64,000 nt of DNA from Niveispirillum sp048066115 (GTDB lineage: Bacteria > Pseudomonadota > Alphaproteobacteria > Azospirillales > Azospirillaceae): the NCBI RefSeq assembly GCF_048066115.1, contig NZ_JBLTYX010000014.1:119401-183400 (forward strand). Direction: 5' to 3'. A program made the translations under genes and the position numbers. Position 1 is the first letter of the stretch, and each line of letters opens with the position of its first letter. Below the pieces are notes generated by a model that worked only from the letters and a program-made list of their open reading frames with translations, searched no databases and was not told the origin of the DNA. This document shows, piece by piece, positions 42,958 through 50,870 of this stretch.

Positions 42958-43653
42958 TTGATCTTGGACACGCAATTACCGCCTGATGCCGATGGGCTGT
43001 CGCCAGAGGCCAGCACCGCCAGGAACGAAGGAGCCGGAAGGACGGCGCCCAAGCGGACCACCGACGTGCTGTTCGACACGATCGCGAAGGTGGAGGGCGA
43101 ACGGATCAGCATCGGCCAGTTGATCGACGGGCTGGGCGAGCGGGCCTATGGCATCCTGTTCATGCTGCTGGCCCTACCCACCATCATCCCCGCCCCGCCC
43201 GGCATGTCGGCGGTGACGGGCACGCCCATGCTGTTCTTCGCATTGCAGATGGTGATCGGCCATCCGCATCCCTGGCTGCCCGCTTTCCTGCGCCGGCGTA
43301 GCGTGGCACGGGCCGACCTGCTGGCCGTCCTGAACAAGTGTGCCCCCTGGCTGCGCAAGGTGGAACGGATCACCCGGCCGCGCCTCACCTATATGGTCGA
43401 AGGCTGGATGGAACGGTTCGCGGGGCTGGTCGTGCTGTTCCTGGCCGGCGTCCTGATCCTGCCGATCTTCATGGGCAACATGTTTCCCTCCATCGCCGTG
43501 GCGCTGATCGCGCTGGCGGTGATGGAGCGCGACGGCGTCGCGGTCATCGCTGGTTACATCGCCGCCGTGGCCAGCACCATCGTGGCCTTCGGCTTCATCG
43601 TCGTCACCTTCAAGGTGATGATCTATGCCGTGCATGAATTCCTGGGGCTTTGA
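42958..43653 (+). CDS. exoD: ExoD-family membrane protein
   Basis: A 231-residue membrane protein of the ExoD family, known from exopolysaccharide and alkaline-tolerance mutants of Sinorhizobium; the molecular role is unknown. Family segments are ISIGQLIDGLGERAYGILFMLLALP, IPAPPGMSAVTGTPMLFFALQM and a C-terminal pair of membrane helices (FAGLVVLFLAGVLILPIFM and VAVIAGYIAAVASTIVAFGFI). Begins at a TTG (42958 or 42964), as no ATG is present ahead of the conserved region. An inverted repeat follows immediately. Confidence 0.85.
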   Translation: MILDTQLPPDADGLSPEASTARNEGAGRTAPKRTTDVLFDTIAKVEGERISIGQLIDGLGERAYGILFMLLALPTIIPAPPGMSAVTGTPMLFFALQMVIGHPHPWLPAFLRRRSVARADLLAVLNKCAPWLRKVERITRPRLTYMVEGWMERFAGLVVLFLAGVLILPIFMGNMFPSIAVALIALAVMERDGVAVIAGYIAAVASTIVAFGFIVVTFKVMIYAVHEFLGL

Positions 43654-43657
43654 TCGC

Positions 43658-43746
43658 GTAGGTCAGGTCGAGCCGAAGGCGAGCCGTGACAGCGTTGCTT
43701 TCAATCCGTTTCTATCAGGGCTCGCCTTCGGCTCGGCCTGACCTAC
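43658..43746. repeat. large inverted repeat between exoD and hemB
   Basis: 28-base arms (43658-43685 and 43719-43746) pair with a single mismatch around a 33-base loop. The outer part GTAGGTCAGGTCGAG is shared with the smaller inverted repeat at 5455-5491, so this looks like a family of palindromic elements. Confidence 0.8.
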
Positions 43747-43835
43747 GGCGCAATGGCCGCAGGCAGCGTTGTTGCGGGACGGGGTAAGGCGGGCGTAGCA
43801 TCCGGCCAGCTTTCGTCATCCAGCAGGGCTGTTCC

Positions 43836-44840
43836 ATGCCGACCTCCACCCAGAGCTTTCCCCGCACCCGCCCGCGTCGCAACCGCGTGGATGGCTGGAC
43901 CCGCCGGCTGATGGCGGAGAACCGGTTGTCGGTGGACGACCTGATCTGGCCGGTCTTCGCCGTGGATGGCGAGAACCAGCGCCAACCCATCGCCAGCATG
44001 CCGGGCGTGGAACGTCTGTCGCTGGATCTGCTGGTACCGGCCGTGGCCCAGGCCCGCGATCTGGGCATCCCCTGCGTCGCCCTGTTTCCCGTCCTGCCGC
44101 TGGACAGGAAGGACCCGGAGGGGCGCGAGGCCGGCAATCCGGACAATCTGATGTGCCGGGCCATCCGTGCCATCAAGCGCGAGGTGCCGGATATCGGCAT
44201 CCTGGGCGATGTGGCGCTGGACCCCTATACCAGCCATGGCCATGACGGCATCGTGAAGGACGGATATGTCCTGAACGAAGAGACGGTGGAGGCGCTGGTG
44301 CGCCAGGCCCTGGTCCAGGCCGAGGCCGGCTGCGATATCGTCGCCCCGTCGGATATGATGGATGGCCGCATCGGCGCCATCCGCGACGCGCTGGAGGGCG
44401 GCGGGCACAGCCTGACCTGCATCTGCGCCTATGCTGCCAAATACGCATCCGCCTTTTACGGTCCGTTCCGCGAGGCGGTGCAGACCGGCGGCCTGCTGAA
44501 GGGGGACAAGAAGACCTACCAGATGGATGCCGCCAACAGCGACGAGGCCCTGCGCGAGGTGGCGCTGGACATCGCCGAGGGCGCGGACATGGTGATGGTG
44601 AAGCCGGGCATGCCCTATCTGGACATCATCCGCCGCGTGAAGGACGAATTCCGCGTCCCCACCTTCGCCTATCATGTCAGCGGCGAATACGCGATGCTGC
44701 GCGCCGCCAGCGCCAATGGCTGGCTGAATTACGACGCCGCGTTGCTGGAAACCCTGCTGGGCTTCAAACGGGCAGGCACCGACGCCGTGCTGACCTATGG
44801 CGCGGTCGATGCGGCGAAGCTGCTGCGCGAGCGTAGTTAA
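43836..44840 (+). CDS. hemB: porphobilinogen synthase
   Basis: Condenses two 5-aminolevulinate molecules to porphobilinogen, the step after HemA. The 334-residue protein has FPRTRPRRNRVDGWTRRL at the start, DVALDPYTSHGHDGIV, DMMDGRIGAIRDAL, AAKYASAFYGPFREAV, the Schiff-base Lys in MVMVKPGMPYLDII, and YHVSGEYAML. The region that holds the zinc-binding Cys cluster in E. coli reads TSHGHDGIVKDG without Cys, so this is the Mg-dependent type seen in Pseudomonas and Bradyrhizobium. It overlaps the convergent unknown gene by 4 bases. Confidence 0.96.
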   Translation: MPTSTQSFPRTRPRRNRVDGWTRRLMAENRLSVDDLIWPVFAVDGENQRQPIASMPGVERLSLDLLVPAVAQARDLGIPCVALFPVLPLDRKDPEGREAGNPDNLMCRAIRAIKREVPDIGILGDVALDPYTSHGHDGIVKDGYVLNEETVEALVRQALVQAEAGCDIVAPSDMMDGRIGAIRDALEGGGHSLTCICAYAAKYASAFYGPFREAVQTGGLLKGDKKTYQMDAANSDEALREVALDIAEGADMVMVKPGMPYLDIIRRVKDEFRVPTFAYHVSGEYAMLRAASANGWLNYDAALLETLLGFKRAGTDAVLTYGAVDAAKLLRERS

Positions 44841-45418
44841 CTCGGTGGGCGCCAGGGCGGCACCTCGGCCGCTTCCTCCTGGTCCAGGCGGCCGGCGCAG
44901 GTGATCTTGGGCGGGCCGTTGCCGAAAGCATCGGCTTCGGGCACACGCAGGGTCACCTCCAGCAGCACCATGTTGGTCAGCATCTCCGCGAACGGTTCCG
45001 GGCGGTTGCCGCCGGGGCCGCGCGTGTCGGAGCCGAAGACGCGCTGCAGGTACCAGCCCGCACCCGACATGCCGGCGGGAGCGCCTGCCAGCAGGTGATC
45101 GCGGAGCAAGGTGTAGAGGTCCCGGCAGCGGGCCAGGCTGCGTTCGCGTGCATTCATGGGCAGGGATAGATAGGCCAGGACCCGCCGGTCGAAGGGGCGG
45201 TAGAGCGTGCCCACCTTCACCGCCCCGTCGCGCCCATCCTTCAGGCCCAGGGCGGTGGCCGCCTGCCGTACCTCCCGGTCCAGGCGCAGCATGCCCCAAT
45301 CCAGCAGGGTGACGGGCGTGTTGGACAGCCATCCGGTTAAAGCGGGATCGACGGGTTTGTCCTGGGCATGGACTGGAAGGGCCAGGGAAAGGCATGTCAG
45401 CAACAGCAGAACCCGCAT
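44837..45418 (-). CDS. secreted protein of unknown function
   Basis: A 193-residue exported protein. The signal peptide is MRVLLLLTCLSLALPVHAQD, which sets the start at 45418 rather than the longer frame. The mature part has no domain I can name; notable segments are LSNTPVTLLDWGMLRLDREV, FDRRVLAYLSLPMNARERSLARCRDLYTLL, and AGWYLQRVFG. It has two Cys (one in ARCRDLYT, one near the end in KITCAG), which could form a disulfide. Its end overlaps hemB by 4 bases on the other strand. It lies downstream of two alpha/beta hydrolases. Confidence 0.72.
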   Translation of the reverse strand: MRVLLLLTCLSLALPVHAQDKPVDPALTGWLSNTPVTLLDWGMLRLDREVRQAATALGLKDGRDGAVKVGTLYRPFDRRVLAYLSLPMNARERSLARCRDLYTLLRDHLLAGAPAGMSGAGWYLQRVFGSDTRGPGGNRPEPFAEMLTNMVLLEVTLRVPEADAFGNGPPKITCAGRLDQEEAAEVPPWRPPS

Positions 45419-45472
45419 CAAACCCTCCGCCCGATCAAGGGGACAGGGTAGCCGCGTCACATGACAATCCTG

Positions 45473-46447
45473 TTACAGGCGGGACAGGAACAGGTCGAGG
45501 CAGCGGTCGGACCAGATGCCATCCGCCCCGTGGAACCCGACATGCCCGCCGCAGCGGCTGATGGCCGGGTGCAGCCGGGGGTTGGCGGACCAGGGGAAGT
45601 CGCGATAGGCGGCGGGCGGTATCCAGGGATCGTCCAGGGCATGGACCACCAGGGTGGGCACCTGGATGCGCAGTAGGAAGGCGAGGGCCGAATTGACCCG
45701 GTAATATTCCGGCGCGTCGGCCCAGCCGTTCCAGGGGGCCACCACCTTGTCGTCGAAATCCCACAGGTCGATCGCCGACAGGGCCGCATCGGCCCAGCGG
45801 TCGCCGACCAGGGCGCGGTTGGCCTGCATGTCGGCCTTCATCTGGCCCAGCAGGCGGTTATGGTAGAGCCGGTTGGGACGCGCGCCGAACAGGCGGCTGC
45901 TGGCCGCCAGATCGATGGGGGCGGAGATGGCGGCACCCGCCAGCACGGGCACGGGGAAATCCCCCTCGCCCAGGAATTTCAGCGTGCAATTGCCGCCCAA
46001 CGACCAGCCGACAAGGATGACGCCGTTGGCAGTGAGGTCAGGAGACAGCCCGGCCAGCACCGCCCGCACATCGCCGGTGCGCCCGGCATGGTAGCGGCGG
46101 GAGCAGAGTGACGCCGATGACCCCGCCCCGCGCAAGTTCAGGCGCAGGACGGGATGGCCCCGGCCCAGCAGCAGGCGCGTGGTGGCGCGGACATAGAAAC
46201 TGTCCTCGCTACCCGTCAAACCATGCAGCAATACAGCCAGAGGTTTTTCGGACTCCGGCGCATCACCGGGAAAGTTGAGACGACCCAGCAACACGTCACC
46301 GCTGCCATCCGGCATGGCAAAGCGCATCTCCCGCCCCGGTGGCAGCGAATGGGCGGGCTTGGCCACCGTGTTGCGCACGGTCTGCAGATGCCGCCCCCAC
46401 CAGGGAAAGCGCGGACGGAAGGGCGGGAAAGCTCCCTGTTCAGCCAT
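45473..46447 (-). CDS. alpha/beta hydrolase, YheT family
   Basis: A 324-residue alpha/beta hydrolase of the YheT/ABHD1-3 group: starts PFRPRFPWWGRHLQTVRNTV, with LLHGLTGSEDSFYVRATTRLLLGRGHPVLRLNLRGAG, nucleophile elbow GWSLGGNC (Ser in GWSLGG), and a late HALDDPWIP and CGGHVGFHG with the catalytic Asp and His. Substrate unknown; relatives act on lipids or esters. It overlaps the upstream hydrolase gene by 8 bases, so they form one unit. Confidence 0.88.
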   Translation of the reverse strand: MAEQGAFPPFRPRFPWWGRHLQTVRNTVAKPAHSLPPGREMRFAMPDGSGDVLLGRLNFPGDAPESEKPLAVLLHGLTGSEDSFYVRATTRLLLGRGHPVLRLNLRGAGSSASLCSRRYHAGRTGDVRAVLAGLSPDLTANGVILVGWSLGGNCTLKFLGEGDFPVPVLAGAAISAPIDLAASSRLFGARPNRLYHNRLLGQMKADMQANRALVGDRWADAALSAIDLWDFDDKVVAPWNGWADAPEYYRVNSALAFLLRIQVPTLVVHALDDPWIPPAAYRDFPWSANPRLHPAISRCGGHVGFHGADGIWSDRCLDLFLSRL

Positions 46448-47309
46448 TATCGGTCAGGAAGCCGCGCACGGCGGCGATCTGGTCCGCGGCCATCAGGGCG
46501 GGGGCATGGCCGGCATCGGGCACCAGATACAGGCTGGCGCGCGGCCCTTCCCGCGTCATCCGTTCCGCCGTTTCGGCCAGCAGCAGATCTGACCGGGCAC
46601 CACGTACCACCAGCACGGGCTGCCGGATCATCGACCAGAGCGGCCAGAGATCCAGGTCGGTGATGGCGCTGGTGCGGAAGATGCGGGAAATACCGGGATC
46701 GAACGCCAGACGATAGGAACCATCGGGCTGCGCATCGCTGCTGGCCTCTGCCATCCGCCGCCATTGCGGGTCGGTCAGGGCGCCAAACCCCTCATACCGC
46801 TTGCGCAGATAGGTTTCCACCGCCGGCACATCGGCGAAGACCGGGTCCAGGCCGACATAATCGCCGATCCGTTCCAGCGCGCGCTGCGGGATGAAGGGGC
46901 CGACATCATTGATGACCAGCCGGCGGATGGGGCTGTTTGGCTGGGCCGCCAGCATCATGCCGATCAGCCCGCCCATGGAGGTACCGACCCAATCCACCTG
47001 TTCCACATCCAGCCGGGCCAGCAGTACCGCCATATCGGCCAGATATTGCGCATAGCTGTAATTGTCGGGATTGGCCAGCCGGCCCGACCGGCCCCGCCCC
47101 ACCACATCGGGGCAGATGATGCGCGCATTCAGGCTGTCGGCCAGATCGGCAGCCAGCACGTCGAAATCCCGGCCATTGCGCGTCAGCCCATGCACGCAGA
47201 CGATGGCGCGCGGACCCGTCCCCCATTCGCGATAGGCGATGCGATGGAACCCGGTCGCCGACAGGCCCTGGCAGGATTTATCGACAAAGCTGGACATGGG
47301 ACAGGACAC
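46440..47309 (-). CDS. alpha/beta hydrolase
   Basis: A 289-residue alpha/beta hydrolase. Oxyanion-hole segment VCVHGLTRNGRDFD, nucleophile elbow VGTSMGGLIGMMLA (Ser in GTSMGG), and catalytic Asp/His in VVRGARSDLL and PDAGHAPALM. The wording FHRIAYREWG near the start fits a widespread proteobacterial group of unnamed hydrolases close to MhpC/haloalkane-type folds. It is first in a three-gene minus-strand unit with the YheT-like gene and the secreted unknown. No pathway is evident. Confidence 0.87.
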   Translation of the reverse strand: MSCPMSSFVDKSCQGLSATGFHRIAYREWGTGPRAIVCVHGLTRNGRDFDVLAADLADSLNARIICPDVVGRGRSGRLANPDNYSYAQYLADMAVLLARLDVEQVDWVGTSMGGLIGMMLAAQPNSPIRRLVINDVGPFIPQRALERIGDYVGLDPVFADVPAVETYLRKRYEGFGALTDPQWRRMAEASSDAQPDGSYRLAFDPGISRIFRTSAITDLDLWPLWSMIRQPVLVVRGARSDLLLAETAERMTREGPRASLYLVPDAGHAPALMAADQIAAVRGFLTDNG

Positions 47310-47365
47310 TCCGGCGGGAAACGGTATTGCAAATTACTGAAACATGAATCATGTTTCAACATCGT

Positions 47366-47845
47366 TCATGATGCCAGCGCGGCGTATGTGCCCCGGTAAT
47401 AGAGCAGCGGTGCCCCCGGCCGGTTGGCGAAACCCAGCACGCGGCCGACCAGGATCGTATGATCCCCACCCTCATGCACGGCGTGGCGTGCGCAATCCAG
47501 CACAGCCAGGGCACCCTGGATCAGCGGTGCGCCCCCCTGCCCCCGCACGGCCGGCACCCCATCCCACCGCACGGCCTGCGGCGCCCGGGCGAAGGTGGAA
47601 GAGAGCGGACGCTGGTCATCGGCCAGGATGGACAGCGCAAAACCCGGCGCGTCCAGGAAGGCCGACAGGCTTTCCGACCGGTTATCCAGGCAGAACAAAA
47701 CCAGCGGCGGGTCCAGTGAGACGGAGGTGAAGGAATTCACCGTCAGGCCCACGGGCTGCCCATCCGGCCCGGTGGCGGACGCGATGCAGACCCCGGTGGC
47801 GAAGCATCCCAGTGTGTCACGGAAGGCGCGCTGGTCGAAACTCAT
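47366..47845 (-). CDS. flavin reductase-like domain protein
   Basis: A 159-residue NAD(P)H:FMN reductase-type split barrel: FRDTLGCFATGVCIASA at the N-terminus, GLTVNSFTSVSLDPPLVLFCLDNRS, FALSILADDQRPLS, and HTILVGRVLGFA with PLLYYRGTYA at the end. Such enzymes reduce flavin for two-component monooxygenases; no monooxygenase partner is near. The start at 47845 (MSFDQRAFRD) fits better than 47863. Confidence 0.9.
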   Translation of the reverse strand: MSFDQRAFRDTLGCFATGVCIASATGPDGQPVGLTVNSFTSVSLDPPLVLFCLDNRSESLSAFLDAPGFALSILADDQRPLSSTFARAPQAVRWDGVPAVRGQGGAPLIQGALAVLDCARHAVHEGGDHTILVGRVLGFANRPGAPLLYYRGTYAALAS

Positions 47846-47981
47846 GCCGTGCAGGCTCCCCATCCTCTGTGCTTCTACGGGTTAACCCGGCTTGGGGTTG
47901 GTGTGCAAGCCGCAAGCCCCGTGACCGGCGCGCCGCCGCTTGCTACACTGCCCACCGATCATCATCGCAGTGGAACGGATA

Positions 47982-49169
47982 GTGGCCGGCGTCGAAGAAA
48001 AAGCCCCCATCATCATCAAGAAGATCAACAAGGGCGGCGAAGGGCACCATGGCGGCGCCTGGAAGGTGGCCTATGCCGACTTCGTGACCGCGATGATGGC
48101 CTTCTTCCTGCTGCTGTGGCTGCTGAACGTGACCACAGCCGAACAGAAGATGGGCATCGCCGATTATTTCAGCCCGGCCAGCGCATCGAAACAGACCAGC
48201 GGCTCCGGCGGCGTCCTGGGTGGCCAGACCATCCGGGTGGATGGCGCCATGGTCAATGCCAGCAGCCCGCCCGGCGTCACCGTCCCCACCCCAACCATGC
48301 CCGCCGCCGCCAATTCGCAGGAACAGACGGACGACAGCCAGGACAGTTCCGCCGGCAGCCCCACGCAGAAGGAAACGACCGGCAAGGGTGCGGGGGAGAA
48401 GGAAGGCGGCTGGACCCGCGGCGACGTGGTGAATGGTCTGGCCGTGCTGGAACGCGCCGGCGAGAAGGAAGCCGCCGACAAGAACAAGGACGGCCAGGTG
48501 GACGAGCAGGAGTTGAAGGAAGCGCTGGCCAAGCACGAGGATGCGCAGTTCGCGCAGGCCGAAGCGGAACTGCGCCAGGCCATACAGCAGGTCCCCGAAC
48601 TGCGCGACCTGGCACAGAACCTGATCATCGACAAGACGCCGGAGGGCCTGCGCATCCAGCTTGTCGACCAGGAAGGCTATTCCATGTTCCCGTCGGGCAG
48701 TTCCAAGATGTTGCCGCAGACGGCGCAGTTGATGTCACAGGTGGCGCAGGCGGTGGGCAAGCTGCCCAACAAGCTGTCGGTCAGCGGCCATACGGACAGC
48801 ATCCCGTTCGGGGCCAGCACATCCTACACCAACTGGGAATTGTCCACCGACCGCGCCAACGCCACGCGCCGCGCGCTGGAAGCCACCGGCGTGCCCGACA
48901 GCCGGTTCGAGACGGTGGTGGGCCGTGCGGACCGCGACCATCTGTTCAAGGATGAGCCGAATTCACCCCGCAACCGCCGCATCTCCATCGTGCTGCTGCG
49001 CGACAACCTGCTGAGCGGGGCAGCGCCCGGCGCCGGCCGGGGCAACAATGCCGGCGCTACCCATAGCGGCTCCATCGCGCCGCCGGGTGCCGGCAGTTCC
49101 GCCCCGCCGGCGGCCGCACCACGACCGACGGTACAGCCGGCACCGGCGGTGGTGGGCACGCCGCGGTAA
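47982..49169 (+). CDS. motB: MotB-like flagellar stator protein with EF-hand
   Basis: A 395-residue stator component. The N-terminus IIIKKINKGGEGHHGGAWKVAYADFVTAMMAFFLLLWLL holds the single membrane helix and the proton/ion-binding Asp33. The C-terminal OmpA-like peptidoglycan domain (about 205-335) includes VSGHTDSIPFG and SPRNRRISIVLL, followed by a Pro/Ala-rich tail. Uniquely, the linker (residues 166-177) contains DKNKDGQVDEQE, a full EF-hand calcium loop flanked by helices. Start GTG at 47982; no ATG fits. No motA adjoins it, so it must pair with a MotA made elsewhere. Confidence 0.85.
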   Translation: MAGVEEKAPIIIKKINKGGEGHHGGAWKVAYADFVTAMMAFFLLLWLLNVTTAEQKMGIADYFSPASASKQTSGSGGVLGGQTIRVDGAMVNASSPPGVTVPTPTMPAAANSQEQTDDSQDSSAGSPTQKETTGKGAGEKEGGWTRGDVVNGLAVLERAGEKEAADKNKDGQVDEQELKEALAKHEDAQFAQAEAELRQAIQQVPELRDLAQNLIIDKTPEGLRIQLVDQEGYSMFPSGSSKMLPQTAQLMSQVAQAVGKLPNKLSVSGHTDSIPFGASTSYTNWELSTDRANATRRALEATGVPDSRFETVVGRADRDHLFKDEPNSPRNRRISIVLLRDNLLSGAAPGAGRGNNAGATHSGSIAPPGAGSSAPPAAAPRPTVQPAPAVVGTPR

Positions 49170-49188
49170 GGGGCTCCCGTAGGCACCT

Positions 49189-49230
49189 CACGCGTTGTAA
49201 TTCACGAGTTGTAATTCACGCGTTGTAATC
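49189..49230. repeat. three tandem 14-base repeats at the end of era
   Basis: Three consecutive units (CACGCGTTGTAATT, CACGAGTTGTAATT, CACGCGTTGTAATC) with one or two differences. The third includes the last codons and stop of era; the others lie just beyond it, so the gene end appears to have been copied twice. Confidence 0.85.
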
Positions 49231-50193
49231 CAGCCCCCAGGGCTCGTACTGGTCGCGTTCGTCGGCCCAGTTCTCGCGCAGCTTCACGAACAGCATCAGG
49301 TGCACGGGACGCCCCAGGAATTCGGTCATTTCCACACGCGCAGCGGTACTGATCTGCTTGATGCGCGCACCGCCCTTGCCCAGGATGATGGCCTTCTGCG
49401 TGTCGCGCTGGACATAGATGACCTGGCCGATGCGGACGGAGCCGTTTTCGAACTCCTCCCAGGTTTCCGTTTCCACGCTGGTGGCATACGGCACTTCCTG
49501 GTGAAGCTGGAGGAACAGCTTCTCACGCGTGATTTCCGCCGCCAGCAGGCGTTCCGGCATGTCGGAAAGCTGGTCGGGCGGATAGAGCCAGGGGCCTTCC
49601 GGCACGGCACCGGCAAAGAACTTCAACAGCCCTTCCAGCCCGTCACCGGTCAGGGCCGAGACCATGAACGTGTCGGTGAAGATATCGAACTCGGCGAATT
49701 CCGACGCCAGGGCCAGCAGGCGCTCGCGCTTGATAAGGTCAATCTTGTTCAGGATCAGCACGGCCTTGCGCCCGGCTTCCTTCAGCTTCTCGACGATGCC
49801 CTTGGTGTCTTCATCGATGCGGCGTTGGCTGGCATCGAACAGCACGGCCACCTGATCGGCATCCGTGGCACCCTGCCAGGCGGCGGCGACCATGGCGCGT
49901 TCCAGCCGCTTCTTGGGCGTGAAGATGCCCGGCGTGTCGACATAGAGGATCTGGCTGTCATCGACCATGCCGATGCCCAGCACGCGGCTCCGCGTGGTCT
50001 GGACCTTGGGGCTGACGATGGAGACCTTGGTACCGACAAGCGCGTTCAACAGCGTCGACTTGCCCGCGTTGGGGGCGCCCACCAGCGCCACGAAGCCGCA
50101 GCGCGGATGGGTGGGGGCCGGACGGGCCGGCGTGTCACCGCTGGCATCCTGGCCGGAAAGAAAACGGGAAACGATATCGTCGCTGTCGGTCAT
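49216..50193 (-). CDS. era: GTPase Era
   Basis: Essential GTPase that binds 16S rRNA 3' end and aids 30S maturation. The 325-residue protein has G1 GAPNAGKST (about 39-47), G3 VDTPGIF, G4 LNKIDL, and a C-terminal KH domain with VIYVQRDTQKAIILGKGGARIKQIS. About 30 residues precede the G domain, a modest N-terminal extension. It overlaps rnc by 4 bases, last gene of the folK-to-era cluster, and ends in a 14-base tandem repeat. Confidence 0.97.
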   Translation of the reverse strand: MTDSDDIVSRFLSGQDASGDTPARPAPTHPRCGFVALVGAPNAGKSTLLNALVGTKVSIVSPKVQTTRSRVLGIGMVDDSQILYVDTPGIFTPKKRLERAMVAAAWQGATDADQVAVLFDASQRRIDEDTKGIVEKLKEAGRKAVLILNKIDLIKRERLLALASEFAEFDIFTDTFMVSALTGDGLEGLLKFFAGAVPEGPWLYPPDQLSDMPERLLAAEITREKLFLQLHQEVPYATSVETETWEEFENGSVRIGQVIYVQRDTQKAIILGKGGARIKQISTAARVEMTEFLGRPVHLMLFVKLRENWADERDQYEPWGLDYNA

Positions 50194-50870
50194 GTATTGC
50201 GAATCCGGGAAAGCAGGGCTTCGGCGGCGGTCTTCTCCGCCACGCGCTTGGAGGGGCCGGTTGCCACCGACGGCTCATGCCCCTCCACGGTCACGCTGAC
50301 CTGGAAGACGGGGGCATGGTCCGGCCCGGTGCGGCCGATATCCGTATAAAGCGGCAGTTTCTGTCCGCGCGCCAGCGCCCATTCCTGGAGGCCGGTCTTC
50401 GGGTCCTGCGGGGGTGCCGCCTTGGCCCCCTCCAAAGCCGCATCCCAGTGCTTGCGGATAAAGCCCCTGGCCGCGTCTAGCCCGCCATCGAGATAGAGGG
50501 CACCGATCACCGCCTCGCACGCATCGGCCAGGATGGCGGGCTTCACCTCACCCGCCTGCTCACCCGGTGCCAGACGCAGATACTGGCCCAGCCCGATACG
50601 GCCGGCCACCACCACCAGCGCTTCGGCCCGCACCAGGGCGGTCAGGCGGCGGGCCAAGGCCCCTTCCTGTTCCTTGGGAAACCGTTCCAGCAGCCATTCG
50701 GCCACCACCAGACCCAGGACGCGATCGCCTAAGAATTCCAGCCGCTCATAGCCCTTGCCCACGGCCTTGCGGCTGACCCCGCCCACCGACGGGTGGGTCA
50801 GCGCCTCGGTCAGGCGGGCTGTATCCTTGAAACGATGGCCCAGGATTTCCTGCAACGCATCCAGTTCCAT
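50190..50870 (-). CDS. rnc: ribonuclease III
   Basis: Double-strand-specific endoribonuclease that processes rRNA precursors and mRNAs. The 226-residue protein has the catalytic signature ERLEFLGDRVLGLVVAEWL (about 42-60), the second acidic site in LADACEAVIGALYLDGG, and a C-terminal double-stranded-RNA-binding domain from DPKTGLQEWALA to the end. Start at 50870 (MELDALQEIL) overlaps the lepB stop; overlaps era by 4 bases at its end. Confidence 0.97.
   Translation of the reverse strand: MELDALQEILGHRFKDTARLTEALTHPSVGGVSRKAVGKGYERLEFLGDRVLGLVVAEWLLERFPKEQEGALARRLTALVRAEALVVVAGRIGLGQYLRLAPGEQAGEVKPAILADACEAVIGALYLDGGLDAARGFIRKHWDAALEGAKAAPPQDPKTGLQEWALARGQKLPLYTDIGRTGPDHAPVFQVSVTVEGHEPSVATGPSKRVAEKTAAEALLSRIRNT

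Noticed and set aside
47982..49169. Reading the MotB-like protein as a plain OmpA-family porin
   Set aside because: The N-terminal GGAWKVAYADFVTAMMAFFLLLWLL segment with its membrane Asp is specific to MotB-type stators.
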